Positions 11,744 to 22,901 of a stretch of DNA of 64,000 bases are shown in pieces (positions within the stretch are counted from its first letter, which is position 1; every line of letters begins with the position of its first letter). The DNA is from Cryoendolithus antarcticus (Eukaryota > Ascomycota > Dothideomycetes > Cladosporiales > Cladosporiaceae): contig NAJO01000019.1 in NCBI GenBank assembly GCA_002077065.1, forward strand, positions 558,001 to 622,000. Reading direction: 5' to 3'. Under the pieces are notes generated by a model. That model saw only the letters and a program-made list of their open reading frames with translations, was not told the DNA's origin and did no database searches. A program made the translations under genes and the position numbers.

Positions 11744-12360
11744 ATGATGGCGCCTCCCCCACCTCCACCCCAATGGGTCCTCGACCTAAACTCCACCCCT
11801 CCCGCGCAATCCCGATTCTCCCTCCCCGACCCCCCAGGCTACACCCCCCAAACAGCCCTCCAATCCAAATCCTCCAAATCCAAGTCCCAACCCCAAACAG
11901 TCTCCCGCAAACCCCCCACGCCCGAAGAAACCGCCACCCTCAAACTCAAGAAAGCCTGGGAAATCGCGCTCGCGCCCGCAAAGCAACTCCCCATGAATGC
12001 CATAGGCATGTACATGACGGGCAACAGTCTGCAGATTTTCAGTATCATGATGGTGTTTATGCTGTTCAAGGGGCCGGTGCAGGCTGTGCTAGGGATTAAT
12101 CAGACGTTCGCGAGGTTTGAGACGGAGGGGAAGAAGGAGGAGATGCTTTGGGTGAAGTTGGCGTTTGTGGGGTGTAATATGCTGGCGCTGGCGTTGGGGA
12201 TATGGAAGGTGAATGGGATGGGGTTGTTGCCGTGAGTACTGTTGGTGTGGTTGAAAGCGATGTGTATACTGACTTTGATTGCAGGACTACGAGATCGGAC
12301 TGGCTGGCTTGGGAGACCGAGAGAGTGCCATTGGAAAGGGCCTACTTCCGGCCCTCGTAG
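11744..12360 (+). CDS. EMC4: ER membrane protein complex subunit 4
   Basis: Exon 1 (11744-12231) and exon 2 (12285-12360), joined over a 53-base intron, give 187 residues. The start is the ATG in CCTATGATGG, the first of two adjacent Met codons. The protein has a Pro-rich cytosolic N-terminus (residues 1-75), then KLKKAWEIALAPAKQLPMN, a first membrane segment around NSLQIFSIMMVFML and a second around LWVKLAFVGCNMLALALGIW. It ends with TTRSDWLAWE, encoded by the small last exon and diagnostic for EMC4. EMC inserts tail-anchored and multipass proteins into the ER membrane. Length matches fungal EMC4. Confidence 0.92.
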
Positions 12361-13261
12361 TACAGCGATGTATTACTGCAGTGTCAATGAATCTCACGTA
12401 ATATCTAGTTCAGTTCCCTCACACTTCACCAGGTAGCTCGGCACTCCCAGGAGAGATCCTTTTCTCGATGTGCTAGGCAAGCCCAGTTTTCGAATTGCAG
12501 ACGAGCAAGTGCGCCGTGGTAAGCATGTGATGTTGCCATGTGTCTCGTGAGCTATATGCTATGTATATGTGTGCAACGACCGTCTCGACGTCCACCATTT
12601 CTGCCGTCAGATTCTACATACATTCACCGGTGCCCCGAATATGCCGCATCTGCGCACTACTCACTCGCGACGATCGGTAGCCACCAATCTACACGTTGAA
12701 ACGTCCTGCTTGATCTGCAGCCGTGGGCGCCCACAGAGACTGCCGCACTGTTTACAAGTTGCATCCGGATGCGGTATTGTCGAGACTCAGTGTCCTCGGT
12801 GGTTTCTGGGTTGTCACCACATTCTGCAGTTGCGTCGGTGAGTGCAGGACAGAGTGTAATAGTTTTCACGGCGTGGTGCTTTGGTCACATAGACCCACCG
12901 CCCCGATGCCGGACCGCAGGGGCCGAGCTTGCGCGCCTCTGTGACGGCCTTTAAAAACTTCCCTTTGCTCGTGCCATCATCGCCATGTCGGCAATCGGAG
13001 ATGAGGCGATAGCCCAGGAGGCTCCACAGGCACGAAAACCGGGACGTGCAGGTCGCACGCCCTGCCCGTTAGCCCCTAGGGCATCGAATGGGCGCGTTGG
13101 GCTCTCCCGGCGGCATCATCGCTGGACCACTGTACAGTCGAGATGGGTGGCAGGCTCTGCAGTGGATCCAATCCTGTTGGCTTCGCCCAGCTCAACTTCA
13201 TCAGGGGAGCCATCACCAGATTACGTGACAACTTAATGCTTGGAACGTTCCGACCGAGCGT
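12361..13261. other. Gene-free region between EMC4 and the amylase gene
   Basis: About 900 bases hold both 3' ends of the flanking genes. The frames are short and lack recognisable protein. I see no repeat, tRNA or transposon end. Confidence 0.4.
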
Positions 13262-15076
13262 TCATCCCAGACATTTGATTAGTGTAGCAGCAAGTCCAGT
13301 CATGAACGCAGCCATAAGAGTCGACCCCACGAGCATATCAGTTCTTCCAGGTAGCGCGGCACGAGGCGCTGCAGCCGACCTCGCAGCTCCAACACCAGTA
13401 GGCGTGATCTCACTCAACGGAATCGTCGTAGCCGTCCTAATCGCCGTAGGCTGTCCGCCAATTGTCGTCGTGATCGTCGTCGAGCTAATCGTGACAGCCG
13501 TAAGTGCAACCTTGTCGCCGCTCTTGTCCCCACAAAGCGTCGAGCCGCTCAACGCATCCGCGGCGTATAGGACTTGAGGCTGACCGGACTTTACGGGAAC
13601 GTTGATGCAATTGTTGCCGTCCACCATGACATTTGTACACGAGAGGACCTCCGTGAGCTTGGTGTTCGAGGAAAAGCCGTGACCTTGGCAGAGCTGTACG
13701 GAGGCGTCCGAGGAGTCTGCACCAGTGTTGCTGAGTACCGCGATGGTCTGCGCGCCATCGTTGCCCTTGCGCATGGCGATCGTGTGGTCGTCTTGGTGGA
13801 TGATGTCGCTTGGGTACTTCGTGAAGCCACCATCACTGCGGATTGCGTGGCGACGAACGAGATTGAGGGTGTTGTAGAGTTTGTAGATGGGTGCTGTGCG
13901 GTCATAACCGGTCTCCCACAGGGGCTCGCGATTCGTGAAAGGATTCGTACCACCTTGAAGATGTTGCTCGGAGCCTTGGTATGCGACCGGGATCCCGTCA
14001 GCCATGATGATGAAGGCTGCCACGTTCTCGGCACGCGACATATCAGTGGTGTGATTTGCGAATCGCGGCACATCATGGTTCTACGAAATGGGTCAGCGAT
14101 TTGCACGATTTCAGCAGTGGTTTCGACAGCATACCTCGCTGAACGTGCCGAGCAGAGACGAATCTTTGCAGGCCGAGCGCTCTGACTTCATCATGTCTCC
14201 CAGTGCACTCATACCACCGTCCGAGCTCTGGAATGCTTCCGTGATCTTCCAATACAGAGGGTAATTGAGCGAGCTGCCAATCTTGTCCGTCCACGTGCAC
14301 ATGATGTCCTCGTGACTGGTGTATACCTCCGCTGTCGCAAACACACCTGCAGCCTCCATGAAGTCAGGGAAGAAGTCGGGCTCCACGTTGATGCCAGCAT
14401 CGATACGCAGCCCGTCCACGCCCCACTTCCACACTTGTGTCTTAATCCACATGCTGAAGAGCTGGCGCACAATTGGATCGCCAGTGTCCAGATCCGCGAG
14501 AGGCACCTCGGGGCTGCCCAGCCAGCACTCTTCGAGGTTACTGAGATCGTCATCGCTATACCCGGATGGGCAGTACTTGTGGTAGTATTTCTGGTCGCTG
14601 AAAGGCTGCAGGATCTGATACTGTATACCGTCTGGGTGCCCATTCCATGCCATGTGATTCACCACGATATCCAGCATGAAGAACATCCCCCGAGCGTGTA
14701 CGGCGTCGATCAAATCGTGGAGATGTGTCGAGTTCCCGAACGCTGGATTGATGTCGTACAGGTTCTGCTGCCAGTATCCTGCGTAGGACATCCCGTCTGC
14801 CGTCCACTGTGGCATCTGCGCAACGATGGGAGAGATCCATATAGCATCAAATCCCATGCCTTGTATGTAGTCCAATTGGTCGTGTATCCCCTTCCACTGC
14901 CCTCCGCAATAGTAGCCATCCGCTTGATTGCAAACCATTGGCGTTGTCCCATTGGCGAGCGCAAAGCGGTCGGTCATGACCTGGTATATTGACCTTGATC
15001 GCCATTCGTCTGCTGTTGCAGCAAGAGCCGTCCGGAGTAGCGCAGGAAGTAAGAGTATCGCGCGCAAAGATGGCAT
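13262..15076 (-). CDS. GPI-anchored alpha-amylase-like enzyme (GH13)
   Basis: Two exons, 15076-14135 and 14080-13262 (54-base phase 0 intron), encode 586 residues. I start at the Met that opens a signal peptide (LLLPALLRTALA), in CACCATG context, not at two upstream in-frame Met codons. GH13 blocks are present: LDIVVNHMAW (region I), GLRIDAGIN with nucleophile D226, E250 in ATAEVYTS, and NHDVPRF with D317. In region II the His normally four residues after the nucleophile (as in Taka-amylase A) is Asn230 and the preceding Lys is Ile. After the catalytic part comes a Ser/Thr/Ala-rich stretch and a hydrophobic C-terminus, which suggests GPI anchoring. Members of this type remodel cell-wall alpha-glucan; that role is inferred from the anchor and the His loss. 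Confidence 0.88.
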
Positions 15077-16942
15077 GGTGGGACTGAAACGCGACATCGT
15101 TGCTACCACGCCCGCGGGAAACAGAACAAACGAGTGACTGAAAGAGCGACGTCTCTCGTGTGATCAGGGAAAGTGGTAGCGAGCGTGGCACAGACAGGCC
15201 CTGTGGTTTTGTTGAATAGAAAGAAGCAACGCAGTCCTTAGGAGACAAGCGAGTAAAGTCATTTCGGCCAGGATACGAAGGTACGGACAGGGAACCACTC
15301 ACGACTCGACCACCCGCGTGCGCCGTTCATGCTCGGCCAAGTCCAGGTACCCTAGCGCTACTCCTATCCGTGAAAGGACGCGGGACTTGCTGTACTCCGC
15401 GCTATTCGCTGCCGGCTAGCGTCCGACGCAGGTACAGCAGGAACTGTATCATTATTGTTCTGTCGTAGCTGCGCAGATCCCGACTTCCAACGTGAGATTG
15501 AGATGCCTTCCTTGGGCTTCAGGGCATGCAACCAATTGATATCGAAGTCGATCAGGTCTTGGTAGAACATTGATTGCGCGAGAGGATTCGACAGGGTCAC
15601 ATCCTGCCATGTCTGCATGAGGTTTAGCCCCTCGCGGGGATTACTCTCGAAGGTTGCGGTCGCACGGTCGTCTCGTGTTCTACGTGTGGGGATGCCGTCG
15701 CACCCAGCATGCTGTCTCGTGCTCGCGGGCGTGAGTGCCACAGTCACAGACGCCCTCACATACTGCAGAATTGAAAGACAAGTTCATGAGCAGCCCCTCC
15801 TCCACCACTGAATCCCCGATCCCAATTCTCAGACTGAAATCGGCAGATGAGGCGGATAGAGCCCATATCGAATGTGGACACCCGGAAGATTGCAGTACGG
15901 CACTGTGCGGTCCGCGATACAAGCCTTCTGCTCAGCCTTTCTCCACGCGTCTGTTCATCTGCTAGGCGAGCAAGCCCGAGTCCCCTCTTCCCTGCAATAT
16001 GAACGACTGCCGACACAATGTCTCTCAACATCAAAGTTCCCATGTATCGCCCCTGTGTTGAGTCCAGTGAGCCTTGTCGAGCAGTGGGTAGCAGCGGAGC
16101 GCGATCCTCACCCGGAGAGAGCGCCTACGACTATGCTCTCGAGGAGCACCTCTACCATTCGATGAGCCGGGTCGGGATCGGTGCCATTTGGGCTCACGGA
16201 CGACCACCGATGGTGAGAAGTTGCCTCGAATGGTCCCGCATCATAAGGTGCTTATGACAGATGCCGACATCTGCAGATGCGAAGTAGACGGACGGGCAAC
16301 TCGAGAGATTCCATCTGTTGAAACTGCGTGACATCTGGGAGCATTCTGCCATTTCGCGTCACGAGCTGGCATGATGCTTCGCTATGGTGGTCGGTGATGC
16401 GTCGTAGTGATGAAGAACATGTACACGTAGCTCGAGAAGATGAAAGCAGCATTACCTTGCATCGTCTTCAATGCAAGGCAGGCACATTTACTCGAGACGA
16501 CTCACAACGGCAGGCACGATGCGTAACGCTCGCACTTGCTTCGCCTTCAAGAATTCTTATAACCTCTTCTCAAAGACGCACACAATTCTATACGCATGTC
16601 ACAGTATGACGATGTCAGCGATACGTTCTACTGATTGGGTGGCAACTTGCTGTCGCAACTCGAATCGATCTCGCTATCCTCCGCTGTGGCTCGTTCGCTG
16701 ATGGGGCTTCACCGCCCTCAAGTCGCTCGACGTCCTGATTCGGAGGTTTGCCCAGATCAACTTGAGGTATGATCGTAATCAGCGCCCCTCTCGCCTTCGA
16801 AGGACGGGAAGCGTCTCCATGAGGGTCTCTGAAATAGCACAGTCCAGTGCGGATGTTCCCCGAGATCATCGAATGGTGTGAGACAGATAGTCACAACGAG
16901 TCGAATCGCAGCAGACAGTATCCACTCAGCTGATCAGCGCCC
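15077..16942. other. Long gene-poor region upstream of the amylase gene
   Basis: This includes the promoter of the amylase gene. Apart from the weak open frame listed at 15364-15759, I see only short unsupported frames on both strands, and no tRNA, repeat or transposon signature. Confidence 0.35.
15364..15759 (-). CDS. Hypothetical open frame, possible gene remnant
   Basis: This is an open frame of up to 131 codons on the minus strand. Its middle reads like real protein: REGLNLMQTWQDVTLSN, then MFYQDLIDFDINWLHALKP. I do not recognise a family, there is no good start in context, and the upstream frames do not join cleanly through obvious introns. It could be the last exon of an unrecognised gene, a decayed fragment, or chance. 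Confidence 0.2.
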   Translation of the reverse strand: MRASVTVALTPASTRQHAGCDGIPTRRTRDDRATATFESNPREGLNLMQTWQDVTLSNPLAQSMFYQDLIDFDINWLHALKPKEGISISRWKSGSAQLRQNNNDTVPAVPASDASRQRIARSTASPASFHG

Positions 16943-17884
16943 TCATACCACCCCCCCAATCCACTCCCACCACCCCTCCACCTTCCCTCCCTTCCCACCC
17001 TCCCCTCTCACATTCCCCCCCACAACACTAACCTCAACATCACACTCCCCCATCTGCTCGAATCCGAACCCCACACTCCCAAACGCCCCCAGCCACTCCG
17101 CGTCCTCACTGCCTCCCCCAACATCCCCCTCCATACCCACCCCACTGTCCATAAGCCCCTTACTCCGCGTCACCCTCACCTTCGTAATCTCACTCTCCAG
17201 TCGCTGCTTGATCAGACCCGCAGGAAGCGAAGTGAAGACATCCTGCTTGTTCGCCGCAACAAGCACAGGAACGGACTGAGCGTTCTTCGACGTCTTGGCA
17301 CCCGTGTGGCGTTTCTGTAGAAGAAGCAAAATATCGTGGAGGTACTCTGCGGCTTCTGTGAGATTCGTGGCGGAGCTCACGGCTGCGCTGTCCAGGACGA
17401 AGATCAGGCCTTTCAGTGCTGGGGTTGAGGTTAGGGAGGAGAGGGCATGGTGGCGGAGTTTGCCGTGGCCTGGGGTGTCGAGGAGGGTGAAGGTCGGTTG
17501 GTCGCGGGCTGAGGTGTCGTTCTCGGAGCGGTAGCGGTTGGATGATGTGCTTGTCGAGGGCGGGGTTTGGCAGATGGCTGACTGAGGCGATTGAGAGGTT
17601 TGGGTCTGGGACGGGTGGCCGGTTGCGAACTGTCGTTCTGTGAGAATTTTGCTCTCGTTTCGGGTATCTTATGGGCATACCAGTGTGAGTAGACTTGTCT
17701 TGCCGCCACCGCTTGGACCGACGAGCAGTATCGTAGGCAGGACTCTAGGTGCTTGTGTCTTATACAAGATGTAATGGACCAGTATCGGGATCAGCAGTAC
17801 GGCAAGCAGGGTCACGATGATCGCCGAGGGTGATGGCGAGAACGCCCACGTCGCCCAGTCCATCGTCGCATTATTCGGAGACAT
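16943..17884 (-). CDS. Signal recognition particle receptor subunit beta
   Basis: Exon 1 (17884-17681) and exon 2 (17629-16943), joined over a 51-base intron, give 296 residues. I chose the acceptor at GACAG because it alone keeps the frame into the GTPase core. The N-terminal membrane anchor is residues 20-40. The GTPase motifs are G1 GPSGGGKTS (56-64), G3 DTPGHGK (119-125) and G4 NKQD (195-198). The C-terminal third is Gly/Glu/Trp-rich and ends EGWWEWIGGVV. The subunit anchors the SRP receptor alpha subunit to the ER membrane for co-translational targeting. The last 200 coding bases are extremely G-rich. Confidence 0.9.
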
Positions 17885-18341
17885 GATCGTGAGTGACGCG
17901 AGGGGACGTTGTCAATAACCTCGATTGCGGACTTGAATCAAGTACTGTTCGTGCAGAACGTAAAATCCACAACCACGTGGAGAACGTGGGACGATGTCGC
18001 TTTGGCGATTCATGGATCGAAATGCCTTCTGTTTCGATCAAAATATTATCTCCCGAAATGCAGCGAGTTCAACAAAACAGTCCTGTGGTAACATTCGGAT
18101 GTGTGTGTACTGAGCGACTGGCACCGGAGACGTTGACGGGGAGTTGTTGTGGGCAAGTTGCTCATGACTGCTGCAAATCAGATAACCTACGACCTCCTCT
18201 CAACCCACTCGGCCGATGTTGATGAGGCAGCAACTAGTACACGCGCATTGGTCCACCACCCTATCAGTCTAAACTACAGCTCACAGCCAATCTCCAATGC
18301 AACATTCGATGCACTGCCACCACTCTGCTGATTCCTTCCCT
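17885..18341. other. Intergenic spacer
   Basis: This lies upstream of the SRP receptor gene and downstream of the next minus-strand gene. Only short frames are present; nothing else is recognisable. Confidence 0.4.
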
Positions 18342-18727
18342 TCACTTCCCACCCTTGTCCGCCGGCGTGTAGATACTACCTCCCTTCCCGTCGTTGAAGT
18401 ATGTGCTGCCGCTGGGATCTATTCAATCGTCAGCATACCATAGCCTTACTTGTCCGGACCTGATGGAGCTCACTGGAGTAATAGTAGCTCCCATCACTGT
18501 TGCTGTAGTGGTACGAATTCTGGTTGGGTGCCGAGCTGCCGTAGTCGCGGGAGCAGTAGTGGTTTCCCTGCAGCATCGTCAGTAGAGCGCGACATAAGGA
18601 AAGGACAGCGGCAATCTCGTACCTGATCGTTGGTGCCGCTGGACTTAGAGCTATAGTCGCCGCCACGGCTACTGCTTGACTTGTTGGAGCTGGGGTTGTC
18701 AGAGCCGGAGGACTTGGAGGAAGGCAT
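18342..18727 (-). CDS. Small Ser/Tyr-rich conserved fungal protein
   Basis: Three short exons, 18727-18623, 18567-18474 and 18418-18342 (two 55-base introns), encode 91 residues, so the gene is easy to miss. The N-terminus is Ser-rich and disordered. The middle reads GNHYCSRDYGS, then YHYSNSDGSYYYSN split across the second junction, and the end is GSTYFNDGKGGSIYTP. Proteins with this Y-S-N-x-D-G-S-Y-Y-Y-S-N core occur widely in ascomycetes, in my recollection without known function. All three exons join in phase with consensus splice sites. Confidence 0.8.
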
Positions 18728-19261
18728 CTTGATTGCTTGATTGTGTATCAGCTGTGTTGAAGCGATGAGTAGAAGTAGTCAGAGATGTAGCTGAAGGTGG
18801 TGAAGGTCTGGAGCTTATCTAGCTCTGCGCGTGAAACCATGGAACGACCCACATGCTGATGGAAGTGGCGTCTGCAGAAGCGGCTAGGTGCAGCTGCAAA
18901 CAGTGGTAGCGAACGGAAAGTGCATGAAGCTGTCTTGCACTGTTATGAAGGCACGGACAGAGATATTAGTGATAGAAGCAGAAAGGAGAAATGACACGGA
19001 GAAATGACATAGAGACCACAGTTCGCCTGTCTCAGGAGCAGATAGTCACCTTCTGCTTTCGTTCGCATCCGTCCCTTGAGGTCGGACGACATTCGCAGAA
19101 GTCCAGCAATTACAGATCAGACGAAGTCATAAGCCGCAGAGGAGATCTGCATATTGGGCCTAGGAAGGATGACGACGTGTGCGAAATAGCGGTCGGGTGG
19201 GTGAGCGTATTTGCTACATATGTACATTCGTCCGACTATGCAGCAAAGCGGCAAATGTGGT
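18728..19261. other. Intergenic spacer
   Basis: This holds the promoter of the small Ser/Tyr protein gene and the 3' flank of the complex I subunit gene. No other gene is seen. Confidence 0.4.
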
Positions 19262-20055
19262 CTACCGTGCTTGTGTTGTTCCAGTATGCGTATCCCGCTG
19301 ATAGTACGCCCACTGGCCCTCTGTCGGCTTCTCCTCGAGGTCTTCCCACCTATTGGTGTTGTTAGCATGCCATTCATCCACAATGGACTTGTACATGCGG
19401 TAGTCAGGACGTACACCTTCGCCTCCAACAGCGTTTCCACCAACTTCGCCTCGCCTTCCGCAACCTGAATGACCTCCTCAATTAGTCCCGCTCCAATCTT
19501 CAGCTCAATCTCCCCAATCTGCTCCCCAGTCAAACTCGGCTCAGCCTCTATCCTCGGGATCTTCTCTCCTTCAGCTCGCATATCCCTCGCCATAGCCGTG
19601 CCCAAGTTCTGCTTGTCATCCTCATACTTGGGTCCCTCGAGATGCGATACACCAGAGTACTCTTCATCGTAGTCCGCACTCGCCGAGCCTTCAGTAGCGT
19701 GTGGCCGCCAGATGATGTTGAATGACTTGTCTGCTATGGAAGTAGGGACCTTGCGGAAGGCGTTAGGGAAGGCGTCTATGGCTGATTGGATCCGGGATTG
19801 CCATTCTTCCAGTCCTTCGGGCTTGACTTCCTCGAGTATTCGGAGGCGGTGTTTTGTTAGGGCTTCGGTGGACTGCCGGTAGACGCTTGACTCGGGGAAC
19901 TGCTTGAGCTTCTCGAGGGTGTCGTTGTACAGGTAGAGCAGGGTCGAGCGTGGGGCGCTGTGGGTCAAGAGGCCAGCGAGGCCTGTAGGAGCACCAGCCT
20001 CGAGGAAGCGGGTGCTGCGCTCGACCTGCGCGAGGAGACGGAGGGAATATCGCAT
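19262..20055 (-). CDS. NADH:ubiquinone oxidoreductase subunit NDUFA5 (29.9 kDa type)
   Basis: Exon 1 (20055-19415) and exon 2 (19349-19262), split by a 65-base intron with donor GTACGT, give 242 residues. The N-terminus has THSAPRSTLLYLYNDTLEKL and YRQSTEALTKHRL, the ETC_C1_NDUFA5 signature. The junction yields KVWEDLEEKP, followed by EGQWAYYQRD near the end, as in fungal 29.9 kDa subunits. It is an accessory subunit of mitochondrial complex I in the peripheral arm. The N-terminus looks like a cleavable or embedded mitochondrial targeting stretch. Confidence 0.93.
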
Positions 20056-20408
20056 CTTATCTGCTGTTGACCTCTCGATGGCCCGTAGATGATTGCGCTG
20101 GAGTCATTGGATGTCCTCGCTTGATATACTTTGCCAAGCATTTCCGAAGCGAAGGCAGGGCAAGAGGGGACATGGTTGAGACATTCAAGGATCAATGTTT
20201 GCCGACTCGACACGATACATTTGTCTACCATAATACTCCGCACTCACCCTCGTCGCTCGCTACGTACATCTGCTTTGCCGCTGACCTCGTCGCCGATCTA
20301 TAAGAGTCCAGCGATCCTGTCGCAACAGCCACGTAACCCCCCCGAACTTTCGACACTTCTGGCCAGTGCCACGACGAAGGGCGTCGTGCCCAACATACAC
20401 TCAGCGCA
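20056..20408. promoter_or_regulatory. Shared divergent promoter region, NDUFA5 / PDI
   Basis: This is 353 bases between head-to-head genes, with no open frame of interest. It probably holds both promoters. Confidence 0.4.
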
Positions 20409-22568
20409 ATGCGCGTAACGACACTACTGTCCCTCGCGCTCCCTCTACTTCCTTTCACAGTCGCTACACTAGACTCCAGCCGATCAGAACAACCCATAGA
20501 TTCAGCCGCAATCCAACAACGGCGAGAACCTCGGATACGAAGGAGAGACGACGTCCCTGCAGGCGGCGCAATCGAAGGCACAGTGTTTAATGGTCGGAAT
20601 GTGCCTCCAGCGACGGAGATCCCGGGGCACAAACTCGAAGACACCATAGCGAAAGGCAATTGGCTCGTCGAGTTCTTCAGCCCAGACTGCGGCCACTGCA
20701 AGCACTTCGCACCAACATGGCAGACGCTGTACGAGTTCTACTACACAGACGATCCAGTACCGCAGGCGGAGGGCAACGACGAGGACATGAGCAGCTTTAC
20801 GCGGTATTATGACTTCCACTTTGCGAAGGTGAATTGTCTTGCATTTGGAGATGCGTGTGCGCGGATGAAGATCGGCAATTTTCCTACGATACAGCTGTTC
20901 AAAGATGGAGAGGTAGTGAAGAAGGAGATCGGAGGGCAGACCATGTCTGCTATGAGCAAGTGGGTGGAGGAGACGTTGGAGACGATCAAGCCTGGGAGCA
21001 GGGTCAAGGAAGGGATGAAGCTGCCAAAGGCTGGCGATCATACTGTGGAGAGACTAGCGAGACTGATCCCGGAGCCACTGGACATTGTGCCCAAGGACGT
21101 CGCAGGCACGAAGACGAAGGCCAGCACGAAAGCGACATCTACGGCCACAAGGATCAAGCAGAGCTCGCTTGAGACTGCAGCAAATATCCCTCTGACAGCG
21201 GAGAAGTTCCAAAAGTATGTGACTATGACACACGACCCGTGGTTCGTCAAGTTCTACGCGCCCTGGTGTCATCACTGCCAGGAGATGGCGCCGAATTGGC
21301 AGAATATGGCTCGGCAGATGAAGGGAAAGCTGAATGTTGGCGAAGTTAATTGCGACGAGGAGAAGAGACTATGCCGGGATGTGAAGGTGAAGGGCTTTCC
21401 AACCATTCTATTCTTCCGTGGCGGCGAGCGCATCGAGTACGATGGTCTACGAGGATTGGGTGACCTGGTTAGCTACGCCACAAAGACGATCGCAGTCGGT
21501 GAGGGCGTGCCAAATGTCACAGCAACCGAGTTCGAAGAGCTGGAGAAGAAGGAAGAAGTGATCTTCCTCTACTTCTACGATGCAGCGACGACATCGGAGG
21601 ACTTCGCCGCTCTTGACAGGCTAGTCATGTCGCTCATCGGACACGCAAAGCTGGTGAAGACGAGTGACCCGGACCTGGCTACCCGCTTCAAGATTAGCAC
21701 ATGGCCGCGCCTCCTTGTCTCGCGAGACGGCAAGCCATCGTACTACATTGGGCTATCGCCACAGGAGATGCGCGACTTCCGCAAAGTCCTTAACTGGATG
21801 CAGACCGTCTGGCTCCCCATCGTGCCCGAGCTGACGGCAATCAACGCGCGCGAAGTGATGAACAACCGCCTCGTCGTGCTTGGGATACTATCCCGCGACC
21901 GACCAGAGGAGTTCGTAATCGCCAAACGCGAGATCAAGAACGCAGCACTCGAGTGGATCGACAAGCAGACTTCTGCTTTTCAGCTTGAGCGCCAGGAACT
22001 GCGAGATGCGAAACAACTCCGCATCGAAGAAGCCGAGGATCGCAATGATCAACGCGCCCTTCGATCCGCGAAGTCAATCCGCATCAATATGGACGACGTG
22101 CCTCGTAAGGAAGTCGGTTTCGCGTGGGTCGACGGCGTGTTCTGGGAACGCTGGCTGCGAACTACCTATGGGATCTCGATCCGCGACGGCGAGCGAGTGG
22201 TCATCAACGACGAAGCCAACAAGCGGTACTGGGACACGACCATGACCGGCAATCCTATTGTGTCGAGTCGAACGTCAATTCTAGAGACTCTGAGGGGTGT
22301 TGTGGCAAATCCGCCGAAGATTGGCAGCAAAAGTACGACGACACCTTTGGGGCATGTGTGGTGGGTTATCAGGGGTGGTCTGCTTACACATCCGATCGTC
22401 TCGAGTGTGGTCTTTGTTATGGTGGTTATTGCGATGGGGGCGTGGGGACGGAGGAGGTATTTGAGGAATAGTGGGGGGTACATCAAGTTGAGTGAGAAGA
22501 GCTCCATGGATGGGCTGTTGGGTGGTAATGCGGGCAGCGGGACTGTTGGGCAGGGAAAGGTTGATTGA
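20409..22568 (+). CDS. Membrane-anchored protein disulfide isomerase, Eps1-like
   Basis: This is a single-exon gene of 719 residues. A signal peptide covers residues 1-20. The first thioredoxin domain has SPDCGHCKHF (Cys94, Cys97) and the second has APWCHHCQEM (Cys287, Cys290). Both are complete redox motifs, followed by the cis-Pro regions FPTIQLF and FPTILFF. A redox-inactive region follows, then a charged helix (about 500-570) and one membrane segment near residues 660-680 with a short basic cytosolic tail. The layout matches fungal Eps1-type PDIs, which act in ER quality control of membrane proteins. There is no KDEL-like signal, in keeping with membrane anchoring. Confidence 0.88.
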   Translation: MRVTTLLSLALPLLPFTVATLDSSRSEQPIDSAAIQQRREPRIRRRDDVPAGGAIEGTVFNGRNVPPATEIPGHKLEDTIAKGNWLVEFFSPDCGHCKHFAPTWQTLYEFYYTDDPVPQAEGNDEDMSSFTRYYDFHFAKVNCLAFGDACARMKIGNFPTIQLFKDGEVVKKEIGGQTMSAMSKWVEETLETIKPGSRVKEGMKLPKAGDHTVERLARLIPEPLDIVPKDVAGTKTKASTKATSTATRIKQSSLETAANIPLTAEKFQKYVTMTHDPWFVKFYAPWCHHCQEMAPNWQNMARQMKGKLNVGEVNCDEEKRLCRDVKVKGFPTILFFRGGERIEYDGLRGLGDLVSYATKTIAVGEGVPNVTATEFEELEKKEEVIFLYFYDAATTSEDFAALDRLVMSLIGHAKLVKTSDPDLATRFKISTWPRLLVSRDGKPSYYIGLSPQEMRDFRKVLNWMQTVWLPIVPELTAINAREVMNNRLVVLGILSRDRPEEFVIAKREIKNAALEWIDKQTSAFQLERQELRDAKQLRIEEAEDRNDQRALRSAKSIRINMDDVPRKEVGFAWVDGVFWERWLRTTYGISIRDGERVVINDEANKRYWDTTMTGNPIVSSRTSILETLRGVVANPPKIGSKSTTTPLGHVWWVIRGGLLTHPIVSSVVFVMVVIAMGAWGRRRYLRNSGGYIKLSEKSSMDGLLGGNAGSGTVGQGKVD

Positions 22569-22901
22569 GTGATGGACTCATAATTTGGTTCTTATGGGCG
22601 ATGGCGCTGTGGAGTTTGAGCTTTGCATTGGGTGGGCAGGCATCTTTGGCTGTATCTGTAGGTCTTTGTGGACGGAGATGTAGGGTATGACGAGCGTGAA
22701 GCTTCTATCTTGACCACCGTGGCGCGCAAATCAAGCCCATAATCACCTCTGAGAAGCCCATAGCGGCTCACTTCACTTCTATGAAGCCCAGCCATATTCC
22801 TCGGCATACCTTCCCCGAGCGCGTCTCCAGCTTCAATGCCAGACAAATAATTGAGTATTGTTACTCCCGTCCTTACACTTCCGCTGCCCACATTCCCTAC
22901 C
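22569..22901. other. Intergenic spacer upstream of CDC73
   Basis: This is 333 bases between genes in the same direction. Nothing is recognised besides the presumed terminator and promoter. Confidence 0.35.
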
